DNA of 64,000 nucleotides. Origin: Draconibacterium halophilum. Its GTDB lineage: Bacteria > Bacteroidota > Bacteroidia > Bacteroidales > Prolixibacteraceae. Made by a program: the position numbers and the translations under genes. The stretch covers positions 3,542,001 through 3,606,000 of the forward strand of contig NZ_CP048409.1 of NCBI RefSeq assembly GCF_010448835.1, given 5' to 3'. The notes below the pieces were generated by a model. That model saw only the letters and a list, made by a program, of their open reading frames with translations, was not told the DNA's origin and made no database searches. Of the stretch, positions 17,236 to 26,131 are shown one piece after another (positions within the stretch are counted from its first letter, which is position 1; the number at the start of each line of letters is the position of its first letter).

Positions 17236-17532
17236 ATGCTATTTGGCAACAAATTAAGAGAGCTAAGAGAGAAAAATGGACTTGTTTTAAGAAAAGTCGC
17301 TGCTATTCTTGATATAGATACTGCAACTTTATCAAAGATAGAACTTGGAGCTAGACAAGCAAAAAGAGAATATTTACCAATACTTTCTGAATTGTATAAA
17401 GTTGAAATAAAAGAACTTGAAAAATTATGGTTAACTGATAAAGTGTATGAAATAATTGAATATGAGGAACAAGGCTTAAATGTTCTTAAAGAAGCAGCAA
17501 ACGCATATAAAAAAACACAAAAAGTACATTAA
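17236..17532 (+). CDS. Cro/C1-type HTH regulator, probable controller protein
   Basis: 98 residues, a compact HTH_XRE domain at about 5-60 (KLRELREKNGLVLRKVAAIL, DTATLSKIELGARQ), then a helical tail. Its stop codon overlaps the methyltransferase start by one base (TAATG at 17530-17534). Such small HTH proteins in front of a restriction-modification pair usually control the timing of endonuclease and methylase. The palindrome at 17205-17217 is a fitting operator. First gene of cassette 9. Confidence 0.8.
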   Translation: MLFGNKLRELREKNGLVLRKVAAILDIDTATLSKIELGARQAKREYLPILSELYKVEIKELEKLWLTDKVYEIIEYEEQGLNVLKEAANAYKKTQKVH

Positions 17533-19504
17533 TGAGGTTTATCGGAAATAAAGAATTAATTACAACCGCTATAATTGACCTTTTGGAAGAAAAGGGTCTT
17601 GTTTGTATACAACACAATTTATTCAGTAAGGTTAAAGAACATGAAAAACCTTTAACTTTTTTCGATGCTTTCTGCGGAACAGGTGCAGTTGCAGATTCTT
17701 TAAAAGGGCATTTGAATTTGGTTGTAAACGATATGATTAAATGGTCTGTTGTTTACACTAAGGGTAGGTTAACTTCAGCTGATTGTGATTTTAAAAAACT
17801 TGGGTTTAACCCATTTACATTTTTTAATAACAATAAAGAAATTAGAAAAAATTTCTTTTATAAGAATTATTCCCCAGGTGGTTCAAAACGAATGTATTTT
17901 ACTCCAGAAAACGCAGGAAGAATTGACTATTTTAGAGAAACAATTGAACAGTGGAAAAAAGAGAAATTAATTAATGACTTGGAATACTCTTTTTTATTAG
18001 CGAGTTTGATAGAGTCAATTTCGTTTGTTTCAAATACAGCAGGTGTTTACGGTGCTTTCTTAAAACATTGGGATCCAAGAGCGAAAAAACCAATAATTTT
18101 TCAAAAAGTTGAGTCGAATGAATCACATCCGATGAACATACAAACCTTCAATAATAAAATTGAAGATATAATTGAAGATGTAGATTGTGATATTTTATAT
18201 TTAGACCCACCGTATACTCAAAACCAATATGGAACTCAATATCACTTATTGCAAACTTTGGTTTTAAATGATGCACCTTCAATAAGTCCAATTACAGGCT
18301 CAAGACCAACTACGCCAATGCGTTCAGATTGGTCAAGAGATTATAAGTCACATATTCTTTTCGATAGAATAATTGCAAAAACAAAAGCAAAACATATTAT
18401 TTTTAGCTATAGCGTTGATGGATTCCTTTCTAAAAGCTTTATTGAAGCAAGTCTAAAAAGGTATGGGAATGCAGACACTTACATATGTAAAAAGATTTCC
18501 TATAGTAAATACACAAATTTTAAGTCCAGAAGAGGGAAAGAACATTTTGAATATTTATTCTATGTGCAAAAAAAGGAGACAAACGAGATTAAATATGAAT
18601 CCCCGCTAAATTACATAGGAAGCAAGGCTAAAATGATTGACGAAATTAAATGCTATTTCCCAGAAAAATATTCGAATTTCATTGATGCATTTGGAGGCGG
18701 TTTAAACGTTGGTATAAATTCAAAGTCAGACCAAATTATTTATAACGAGTTAAATCACTTTGTTAAAGATTTAGTTGAGTCATTTAAGCTGAATGACACT
18801 TATCAATATCTTCTTTATATGAGAAAAACCATAAAGAAATACAACTTAGAAAAAGAAAATTCTGAAAGTTATATCAAGGCTCGTGACTATTACAACTCCT
18901 TACCATTTGATAAAAGAGACCCCAAACTACTTTATACTATTATACTATATGGTTTTAATCAACAAATAAGATTCAATGGAGACCACGGTTTTAATAACCC
19001 CGTAGGTATGAGATGGTTTAATGATAAGGTGCTTGAGAAAATGATTAGTTTTTCAAGAATTGTTAAGGAAAAGAATATTTCATTTAAAAACTCGGACTAT
19101 TCTGAGCTATATGGAATAATGAACAATGAATCTTTTGTCTATTTAGACCCACCGTATAGATTAACAACAGGTTCCTACAATGACGGGAAAAGAGGGTTTA
19201 ATGGTTGGGGATTGAAGAAGAAAAAAGATTATTTGATTTTGCAGATTTTTTGAATAGTAATTCCATCCGTTTTATGATTTCCTATGTTATAGAGCACAAA
19301 GAAAGTGTAAATGAAGAATTAAAAGAGTGGATTCAAACTAATGGTTATCGTTTAATAAATGTAAATGATGTTCCAGGAATTCAAAGAAAAGAAGTATTGA
19401 TTGTAAATTACGATAAGAATGGAGATACCACACTTTGTAATAAAGAACAGGTTTCAAAAAGGAGGGCTTTACCAAGACCTTTTGAACCCAGCTATATTGA
19501 CTGA
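17532..19504 (+). pseudogene. Two-domain adenine-specific DNA methyltransferase, frameshifted near the 3' end
   Basis: Two Dam-type (D12 class) N6-adenine methyltransferase units in one chain. Unit 1: MRFIGNKE start, DAFCGTGAVAD near 44, LYLDPPYTQNQYG near 222. Unit 2: LNYIGSKAKM near 358, DAFGGGLNVG near 384, VYLDPPYRLTTGSY near 534. Two units often mean an asymmetric target, one unit per strand. The frame is lost at about 19208-19214, where one A seems missing in GGGGATTGAAG; the true C-terminus continues in the +1 frame (EEEKRLFDFADFL ... RKEVLIVNYD) to 19504. Without repair the product ends with unrelated residues at 19253. Unit 1 and most of unit 2 stay intact. Could also be a sequencing error. 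Confidence 0.8.
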
Positions 19505-20591
19505 TGTATGTCAGAGAATAACTGGGCAAAAAAAATATACTGTTGATTTCATAGATGAAGTTAACAAAGGAAGACTAGCTAAGTTATTTTATAATGGCTC
19601 AGTAGCTTACATATCGTTTTCAGAGAATAGAGTTAAAAGTAGAAATTCGAGTTTTCAAAGTTTTCCATCAGCACTTGTCAGCTATCTCAATGAAGACATT
19701 GAACGCAAGAGTATATGCTATTTTATTCTTGAAACTGATGCTAACATTGAAACTGATTACTTCCTTTTTATGTATCGTCTAATGAAAACAGTTGACACAA
19801 AATTCTTAAATGAATCTGAAATGCTTTCTAATCCAATTAGAGGATTTACAACTGTTGAAGATATTATTTTAAACAAAAATAATATTCGAGGTAGGAATAG
19901 GGCAAATAATTCTTCCTACATAACCAAATCAGTTGATGAAATCATACAAGTATTTGGTAAGTTATATGGTGCAAATAAATATGAAACATCATTATTATGT
20001 CTTGCTCTCTATAAAGTGACCAACAATCAGATAGAACTATTTGAAATAGAAGAAGGAAACTTGAAAAAGTTACCTAAAGAAGCAAGAGACTATTTGTTAT
20101 CATTAGACAGATTTTCCATTGTAAATGCAACAATTGCATTGGAGGAGTCTGAATTTAGAGAAAATGATAGTTTACGTTCTCCAAGATATATTTACAATCT
20201 TTTAGAAAAATATGGAAGCAAAAAATGTGCTTTATGCGATTGTGAAATACCACAAATAATACAAGGTGCTCATATTTGGCCTGTTGCAGATATAAAAAAA
20301 GATATCCAACTTAGTCAAAACGAAAAATTAGAACGTGCTATTGATGGAGATAATGGCTTATGGTTATGCAATAATCATCATAAGCTACTTGATGCAAATA
20401 TCATTAGACTTTTTAATGATTGCACAGTAAAATACAAGACAGAATTAAGTGAAAATCAAAGAGAATATCTTAATGAAGTAACAACTGTAAAAGTATTGTC
20501 ATCTGATATTGTTAACGATAGATTTACTGAATATTTAACACTTAGAAATCAAAATGCAGTTGTACATGAATATGCAGACTTTCCGAATTAG
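19419..20591 (+). CDS. HNH-type restriction endonuclease
   Basis: About 390 residues if started at ATG 19419, which overlaps the methyltransferase end by 86 bp; a later start near 19478 (TTG, behind AGGAGG at 19460) would also be possible. The C-terminal third has an HNH nuclease module: CALCDCEIPQIIQGAHIWP near 274-292 (CxxC and the first His), then DGDNGLWLCNNHHKLLD near 309-325 (Asn, CxxHH). The position directly after a two-unit methylase and a C-like regulator makes this the restriction partner of a type II system. N-terminal part, with KGGLYQDLLNPAIL, has no recognised domain and probably binds DNA. Confidence 0.8.
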   Translation: MEIPHFVIKNRFQKGGLYQDLLNPAILTDVCQRITGQKKYTVDFIDEVNKGRLAKLFYNGSVAYISFSENRVKSRNSSFQSFPSALVSYLNEDIERKSICYFILETDANIETDYFLFMYRLMKTVDTKFLNESEMLSNPIRGFTTVEDIILNKNNIRGRNRANNSSYITKSVDEIIQVFGKLYGANKYETSLLCLALYKVTNNQIELFEIEEGNLKKLPKEARDYLLSLDRFSIVNATIALEESEFRENDSLRSPRYIYNLLEKYGSKKCALCDCEIPQIIQGAHIWPVADIKKDIQLSQNEKLERAIDGDNGLWLCNNHHKLLDANIIRLFNDCTVKYKTELSENQREYLNEVTTVKVLSSDIVNDRFTEYLTLRNQNAVVHEYADFPN

Positions 20592-20594
20592 CTA

Positions 20595-20690
20595 GCGCAA
20601 TTTCAAGCACATTGCAATCCTCGTTCCTGCGGTTGCAAAGAGCTTTCAAGCCAATGCTAACGGATAGACAAGCAAGAACAAAAAACACCG
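20595..20690. repeat. Second-family repeat at 3' end of cassette 9
   Basis: TTGCAATCC (20612-20620) with GGTTGCAA (20631-20638) in the frame CAAGCACATT ... AAAGAGCTT, then CAAGCCAATGCTAACGG. It lies between the HNH gene and the cassette core and mirrors the copy at 17071-17155. Confidence 0.5.
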
Positions 20691-20696
20691 AACGCA

Positions 20697-20822
20697 CAAC
20701 ATCGTGTATAGTGCATTTGGCGGATAGTGCTAATTTTAAGGGTGTTACATCTAATAAGCTTTGTAGCGGTTTGACAGGTTCGTGCTTCGAATCGCCAAAC
20801 GACACCATACACGTAACCGTTA
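20697..20822 (+). repeat. attC-like site 10
   Basis: CAAC (20697-20700), 3 nt, GTGTAT; closing ATACAC, 6 nt, GTTA (20819-20822). Left flank ACGCACAAC pairs with GTTGTGCGT at 17050-17058. A TAGCGGTTTGACAGG segment in the interior is shared with site 14. Confidence 0.85.
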
Positions 20823-20889
20823 CCACCAAGTGTAAAAAAGACATGAAAATAGGACAATTTGCTACTTTTAGAGAAAAATTAAAAACCAA

Positions 20890-20980
20890 TGATAAGCCAA
20901 CGCACATTGCACACATTGGCAAGCCACACAAGCCGACACTCAAGCCAAAGCTTGCCAAAGAGTACAATCTTTGCCAACCC
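20890..20980. repeat. Second-family repeat at 5' end of cassette 10
   Basis: GCCAACGCACATTGCACACA, then perfect stem TTGGCAAGC (20915-20923) with GCTTGCCAA (20949-20957), then AGAGTACAATC. Lies between the core and the AbiE-type pair. Confidence 0.6.
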
Positions 20981-21053
20981 ACAGATTTCAAAATATTACC
21001 AGAAATTTTATATACTGGCATATTTTTGATTTCTAAAATTAACCAGAATATTG

Positions 21054-21061
21054 TATATTTG
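21054..21061 (+). promoter_or_regulatory. -7 box upstream of the AbiEi-like gene
   Basis: TATATTTG matches TAnnTTTG, 20 bp before the ATG at 21082. A TTTG at 21025-21028 could be the -33 element, but the spacing of 25 bp is longer than usual. Confidence 0.4.
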
Positions 21062-21081
21062 GCAAAAATTGGATTTTAAAT

Positions 21082-21849
21082 ATGCCCAAAATTATAGAAA
21101 ATAGATTAATAGAAGAATTTAAAGACAGAGAGTCATTCTCCAGAGATGAACTTTTTGAATTCTTTAAATATTTTGAACCTGACCTAAAAGAGGGAACTTT
21201 GGGGTGGAGAATCTATGACTTGAAAAACAAAAATATAATTAAACCATTAATGCGTGGTTTATATACTATTTCATACAAGCCAAAATACAAACCAGATGTT
21301 TCACAAGATTTAATAAAACTCGCTAAGAAAATCAACGATAGATTCGAAGATGTAAAATATTGTATTTGGGAAACTAATTGGTTAAATGAATTTTCTCAAC
21401 ATCAGGCTAGCAAAAAGATTTTTATAATTGAAACAGAAAAAGACTTTTTAGATTCCTTTTTCTACGAGCTAAAAGAAACGTATAAAGCGGAAGTCTTCCT
21501 GACACCGGATGAAAAAGCTATTAATTTTTATGTGGCAGAAAGCCTACAACCTATTGTGATTAAAAAACTGGTGACCCGTTCTCCTATTGGCAAACGAACT
21601 GAAAAGAAATTAAAATTTTATACACCTTTCTTGGAAAAAATACTAGTTGATATTTTTTCAGAGAATAAACTTTTTTATTACTCGCAGGGTTCAGAATTGG
21701 TTCACATTTTTGAAAATGCATTAAAGAGCTATGACATTAATTTTACAAAGCTCTTGAGTTATGCAAAGAGACGAGAAAGAGACAATGATATCAAATTGTT
21801 TTTAAGTAATAACATGAATTATTTAGTAAAAGATATTATAGATGTTTAA
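21082..21849 (+). CDS. AbiEi-like antitoxin/regulator
   Basis: 255 residues. Starts with a winged-helix-like region (FSRDELFEFFKYFEPDLKEG, then GLYTISYKPKY, the pattern of AbiEi-type transcriptional repressors), followed by a helical and beta-rich C-terminal part. It overlaps the next gene, a nucleotidyltransferase-type toxin, by 8 bp (21842-21849), the usual antitoxin-toxin order of type IV systems. The AbiEi protein both represses the operon and counters the toxin. The subfamily was not determined, and similarity is by layout and N-terminal pattern. Confidence 0.7.
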   Translation: MPKIIENRLIEEFKDRESFSRDELFEFFKYFEPDLKEGTLGWRIYDLKNKNIIKPLMRGLYTISYKPKYKPDVSQDLIKLAKKINDRFEDVKYCIWETNWLNEFSQHQASKKIFIIETEKDFLDSFFYELKETYKAEVFLTPDEKAINFYVAESLQPIVIKKLVTRSPIGKRTEKKLKFYTPFLEKILVDIFSENKLFYYSQGSELVHIFENALKSYDINFTKLLSYAKRRERDNDIKLFLSNNMNYLVKDIIDV

Positions 21850-22942
21850 AGAGAAATGTTTTACGGAAGAATGGCTGCAATCCTTTAAACAACAGGCAGC
21901 ACACAGAAGAATTGATATAATCATTTTAGAAAAAATGATTTATGCATTGCATTTATTGGAACAGCTTCAGCAAAATGGATTGAAATTCACTTTTAAGGGC
22001 GGTACTAGTCTGGTTTTACTTTTAGAAGAAGGAAATCGATTTTCTATTGACATTGATATTATTTCAAATACAAAAAAAGAAGAACTTGAAGCTATATTGA
22101 CAAAAGTAATTGAATCTTCAAGGTTTAAGGATTTTGAACTTAATGAACACAGAAGTTATAAACCGGGAGTTCCAAAGGCGCATTACACATTTGCTTATGA
22201 ATCTTCAATAAAAGGGGCATATGCTGGTACTGTACTTTTAGATATTCTTATCGAAGATTCTCCCTACCCTGAAGTAGCAGAAAAAGAGATAAAAGCCAAG
22301 TGGATTGAGACCGAAGATAAGACCATGGTTTCGGTACCAACAATTGATTCAATTACAGGCGATAAGTTAACTGCATTTGCACCAAATACAATTGGCATTC
22401 CTTACGAAAAAGGTGGTCAATCTGCTACAATGGAAATTTGCAAACAACTTTACGATTTAGGTAAACTGTTTGAGAAAATTTCATCTTTTGAGGCAGTTGC
22501 AAAAAGTTTTCAACTCTTTGCAAAACATGAAATCGAATATAGAAAGGAAACGCACCCCGATTTAACACCTGAGCAAGTCCTTCAAGACACTATTGATACT
22601 TGTTTAATTATCACAAAAAGGGAAAAAGGGACAGCAGAAGAGAAAGCAAAGTTTGCGCTATTACAAAAAGGAATTATTGCGTTTGGCACCGGATATTTAA
22701 TGTCTGGTAATTTTAGAATTGATGATGCAGTTCCGGCATCAGCCCGAATAGCCTATTTGGCAACCAAAATATTAGTAAATGACATGAGTCCGTTATCTTA
22801 CTATGAAGGACAAGACATGAAAGATTTAAATATTGAAAATCCGGATTGGAATTTTTTGAACCGATTGAAAAGACAACCGGATAAATCTTCATTCTATTAC
22901 TGGCACCAAACAGTTGAATTATTGAAACTATTAAAGGTATAG
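21842..22942 (+). CDS. AbiEii/AbiGii-family nucleotidyltransferase toxin
   Basis: 366 residues. The nucleotidyltransferase core is visible: FKGGTSLVLLL near 49-59 (GG-S motif) and FSIDIDII near 65-72 (D-x-D), and further basic and acidic helices. AbiEii-type toxins transfer nucleotides to RNA targets such as tRNA and cause growth arrest upon phage infection. Overlaps its antitoxin gene by 8 bp. Both make up cassette 10 (20819-23105). The gene looks complete. Confidence 0.85.
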   Translation: MFKEKCFTEEWLQSFKQQAAHRRIDIIILEKMIYALHLLEQLQQNGLKFTFKGGTSLVLLLEEGNRFSIDIDIISNTKKEELEAILTKVIESSRFKDFELNEHRSYKPGVPKAHYTFAYESSIKGAYAGTVLLDILIEDSPYPEVAEKEIKAKWIETEDKTMVSVPTIDSITGDKLTAFAPNTIGIPYEKGGQSATMEICKQLYDLGKLFEKISSFEAVAKSFQLFAKHEIEYRKETHPDLTPEQVLQDTIDTCLIITKREKGTAEEKAKFALLQKGIIAFGTGYLMSGNFRIDDAVPASARIAYLATKILVNDMSPLSYYEGQDMKDLNIENPDWNFLNRLKRQPDKSSFYYWHQTVELLKLLKV

Positions 22943-22964
22943 CATGATAGCCTACGCTTCGCAG

Positions 22965-23040
22965 TCATACACATTGCCAAGTCGCTCAAAAACCAGCGCA
23001 CGACCAAAACTTGTCAAAGAGTATGCCTGCCCAAACACAC
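22965..23040. repeat. Second-family repeat at 3' end of cassette 10
   Basis: ACACATT, then TTGCCAAGT (22974-22982) with ACTTGTCAA (23009-23017, one mismatch), then AGAGTATGCC. It mirrors the copy at 20890-20980 on the other side of the AbiE-like pair. Confidence 0.5.
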
Positions 23041-23101
23041 GATAGACAGAGAAACGGAAGCAAATTGAGAATAAAATGACTAAAAAATAAACACCAGGCG
23101 G

Positions 23102-23226
23102 TAACAATCTGTATATGTCATAGCCGGTTCTGTGGGTAATTGTAGGTTAATCTCCCGCTCCCACTTCATCTCGGTTTGACAGGAAAATAGCCCGCAATCG
23201 GCTACGCCACATACAGTTAACCGTTA
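23102..23226 (+). repeat. attC-like site 11
   Basis: TAAC (23102-23105), 3 nt, CTGTAT; closing ATACAG, 6 nt, GTTA (23223-23226). Left flank pairs with the start of cassette 10 at 12 of 15 positions. Right flank GTTAGCTGTT pairs with AACAGCTAAC at 24124-24133. Confidence 0.85.
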
Positions 23227-23256
23227 GCTGTTATTTTAAAGAAGAATTAGAAAACT

Positions 23257-24132
23257 ATGAAAATTGAGAACAAAGACCATCTAATTAAAATGTTTGATGT
23301 TCAATACAATACACATCCTGATAAAGATATTGATTTTTACAAAATGTTTATGGCTGTTGAAATGTTGAGAATTATGATTGATAATGAATGGGTTAATCAA
23401 TCTATATTCAATTGTCATAACAAATTAGACAAGACCAATAGAGAAGCATACAAATTCTTTAGAAGTGAAGATTTGGGCTATAACTGGCAAGAGAGGGTTT
23501 ATAGACTTGCAGAGTGGGTTTTTAATTTGAGGGATGTTGTAAACTTTGACTTAATAATTCAAGATATATTAAATGGTGAATTAGTTTCACGGTATGCTGA
23601 AATGGAAGTTGGTAGTCATTTAAAAATTAATTCGATAAATTTTGAGTTTGTTAAACCATCAGGACAAAAAGGGAATGATTTTGATATAAAAATCAAAGAT
23701 GAAATTGACATCAATTGTGAAGTAAAACATAAAATAGAAGACACCGACTTTTCAGAAAAGACAATTGAGAAAAGTTTAAGCAAAGCAAATAAACAAATAC
23801 CTCAAGATAGTCCAGCAATCATATTCATTAAATATCCATCTGAATGGACTGAAGATCCTAATTATTTGGAAAAAATTCAGTCAGCTTGCAAATCATTTTT
23901 AAACAGAAATAAAACCCACATAGTTGCTTTAATTTTCTGTTTTCAAATTCCGTTTAGAGGAGGCATGAGTGGTTGGGCTTACAATGTTTTGAGAAATCCT
24001 AATTATGCGCATAATCAACCAACAATAAATGTTTTAAACAAACTTGAAACAATGCAATTAAACTCAGAGTGGTTAATTATAGAAAATTTGATTCGTGAAC
24101 AGTTAAAAATAAAAAGAAAAAACAACAGCTAA
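23257..24132 (+). CDS. PD-(D/E)XK-like nuclease candidate (cassette 11)
   Basis: 291 residues. A helical N-terminal part (1-110) is followed by a pattern of the PD-(D/E)XK nuclease fold: AEMEVGSHLK near 122, GNDFDIKIKDEID near 148, then INCEVKHKIE near 162, giving an Asp and an E-x-K. The later strand AIIFIKYP and the segment THIVALIFCFQIP complete the alpha-beta pattern. Function as a restriction or defence nuclease is inferred. The TAA stop codon (24130-24132) is part of the TAAC core of the next attC-like site, so the gene fills its cassette completely. Confidence 0.6.
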   Translation: MKIENKDHLIKMFDVQYNTHPDKDIDFYKMFMAVEMLRIMIDNEWVNQSIFNCHNKLDKTNREAYKFFRSEDLGYNWQERVYRLAEWVFNLRDVVNFDLIIQDILNGELVSRYAEMEVGSHLKINSINFEFVKPSGQKGNDFDIKIKDEIDINCEVKHKIEDTDFSEKTIEKSLSKANKQIPQDSPAIIFIKYPSEWTEDPNYLEKIQSACKSFLNRNKTHIVALIFCFQIPFRGGMSGWAYNVLRNPNYAHNQPTINVLNKLETMQLNSEWLIIENLIREQLKIKRKNNS

Positions 24133-24256
24133 CACGGTACATATTGCAGGGCGGGGTTCGGTGGTACGCCAACTGCGGATTCTCGTTTCGCAGTTCCGTG
24201 TCCTTCGGACAGGAACGCGCTCCAAAATCCGCCCCGACAACATGTACCAACCGTTA
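24130..24256 (+). repeat. attC-like site 12
   Basis: TAAC (24130-24133), 3 nt, GTACAT; closing ATGTAC, 5 nt, GTTA (24253-24256). Interior as in sites 5, 8 and 13. The first three core bases are the stop codon of the gene to the left. Confidence 0.9.
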
Positions 24257-24313
24257 GCGGTAATTTTAACGCAACCTAATGGGAATGTATATCATCTAAC
24301 ACAAAAAGAACCT

Positions 24314-24997
24314 ATGAAAAAATATCTTCCTTTCTTGATTTTATTTCCTTTCTTATTAGCAAGTTGCAATGACGAAAGTGAAAATGAAAAACTACAAAGT
24401 AGTTGTGATTATATTGACTTTAGATACTATAACGGGGCTGAGGTGTACTTAGGGGAATTATCATATGATTATTTGTTAATTGCCTGTGATACGACTTATA
24501 CAAACAATGAAATTCAAGAATTCATTTCTACGGAAAGCTACTTTGACCAAAATTACGACTACACAATTTACACTCAAGCAAATTACAAATACAAAGAAAT
24601 TCCTCTAAAACTTAAATCTTCAAAAAACTGTGAGGAATTAACTTCAATGATTTCCGATTTACAGCAAAATAGTATAATCTCATATGTACATTACACTATT
24701 CAAACCGACAACTGCGAAAACTTGATTTGGGAGCCAATTGGAAATTTATGTGTAGATAGTTATAGCAGTCTTTTTTATGTCAAAGTACCTGATGAAACAG
24801 ATTTAACAGACTTAAATAACGTGATAACAGAAACAAATACAGAACTGGTAGAACAAAATGAATTTATGAAAAACTGGTTTACAATAAGAGCCACAAAAAG
24901 TTCAAAAGGAGACGCTCTAAAAATGGCAAACTATTTTTACGAAACAGGACTTTTTGAATCAAGTGAACCTGATATAACAAAATATCCTGTTGAATAA
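24314..24997 (+). CDS. Hypothetical lipoprotein (cassette 12)
   Basis: The ATG at 24314 gives 227 residues with a lipoprotein signal (KYLPFLILFPFLLASC, cysteine near residue 17). The frame is open further upstream to 24161, but that part runs through attC-like site 12 and would bury the signal peptide, so it is not coding. The mature part is Asp/Glu/Tyr-rich, with two similar halves suggested by repeated TxxTN-type segments. No family recognised. Single gene of cassette 12 (24253-25012). Confidence 0.7.
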   Translation: MKKYLPFLILFPFLLASCNDESENEKLQSSCDYIDFRYYNGAEVYLGELSYDYLLIACDTTYTNNEIQEFISTESYFDQNYDYTIYTQANYKYKEIPLKLKSSKNCEELTSMISDLQQNSIISYVHYTIQTDNCENLIWEPIGNLCVDSYSSLFYVKVPDETDLTDLNNVITETNTELVEQNEFMKNWFTIRATKSSKGDALKMANYFYETGLFESSEPDITKYPVE

Positions 24998-25008
24998 AAA
25001 ACTACCGC

Positions 25009-25135
25009 TAACACAGTACATATTGCAGGGCGGGGTTCGGTGGTACGCCAACTACGGATTCTCGTTTCGCAGTTCCGTGTCCTTCGGACAGGAACGCTCT
25101 CCGAAATCCGCCCCGACAACATGTACCAACCGTTG
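25009..25135 (+). repeat. attC-like site 13
   Basis: TAAC (25009-25012), 3 nt, GTACAT; closing ATGTAC, 5 nt, GTTG (25132-25135). Left flank TACCGCTAAC pairs with GTTAGCGGTA at 24253-24262. The right partner expected for GTTGTAGGTA is missing, because the cassette that follows is cut by IS copy 2. Confidence 0.85.
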
Positions 25136-25186
25136 TAGGTAATTTTAAAGACTGCTAATTAAAAGCATATTAATAAAATAAAGAAA

Positions 25187-26131
25187 ATGAATCCAAGGAC
25201 AAAATATGTTATACTGTTTGTGATAATTCCGCTAATTACTTTTGGACAAAAAACACCTATAAGTGTAAAATACCCATCGGATAATATTATTTCGATTGAT
25301 ATTTACAACGCTTACAAGAACCGTAAGGACTATTCTTTGAGTTTAATTGCTAAATCAATTGAATATATTCCACTGGAAACAACTCCTGAATGTTTAATTG
25401 GAGATTTATCAAATGCGTTTATAACTGCAACAGATATCTTTGTTTATGTTTATGAAAACATCTGCTATCGTTTCAACAGACAAGGAAAATTTATCAATAA
25501 AATTGGAAGGATGGGAGGAGGACCGGGCGAATGTATGCGAACAAGAGATATTGCTGTTGATTCAATCAATAAATGGGTTTATATTTTAGATTACGATAAA
25601 ATAATGAAATATGATTATAATGGCGAGTTTATAGAAAGCCTCAATCCAGAATCAGGAGCCTTAGGTGGAATTAAAATATTAATGATTGAACCGCAATTGT
25701 TTATAATTAGTGGACTTGGTTATGAATACCAAGAACCAGGAAAACGTAACAGTTTCGCTATTTTTTCTGAGTTGCAAAAAAAATATATCTCAAAGATTGC
25801 CTGCGAAAAGGAAGACAAAATACCATTCTGCATTAGTATTCCATCCGTGTATAATTTTAATCAGCAGTCCTTTGTCAAAGATTTTTGGAGTGATACAATC
25901 TATCGTGTCCAAACCCCATTGAAATTGGAGACTTACGCTACTCTTAAATTAGGAAAATTCAAATACAGAGAAACAGAAGACAAATCAATCCTTTCAGGCA
26001 AGAAAGATAATAGTGACAATTTGATTTTAGAGGTATATCGCTTAGCCGAGAGTGAAAAATTTATTTTTATAAGAACGAATAAAGGTGTATTTATTTATGA
26101 CAAAGTAAAAGAAGAAACTTATTGCGCTAAT
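25187..26131 (+). pseudogene. Six-bladed beta-propeller secreted protein, 3' end removed by an IS
   Basis: 315 codons remain before IS copy 2. N-terminal signal peptide (YVILFVIIPLITFGQ). The chain has the Bacteroidota six-bladed beta-propeller pattern (IEYIPLETTPECLIG, then FNRQGKFINKIGRMGGGPGE, IAVDSINKWVYILD, MKYDYNGEFI). Full-length members known to me are longer, and the closing blade is absent here. The frame continues for eight codons into the IS and stops. Neither the C-terminus nor the far cassette end is found on the other side of the IS. Confidence 0.8.

Noticed and set aside
20612..21079. Open frame of 155 codons across site 10 and two second-family repeats
   Set aside because: It spans a recombination site and repeats on both sides, begins in a repeat, and its composition is unlike the coding neighbours.
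24161..24313. Longer N-terminus of the lipoprotein gene at 24314
   Set aside because: The extra frame runs through attC-like site 12 and would hide the signal peptide. The same frame is open in other copies of this site because their sequence is nearly the same.
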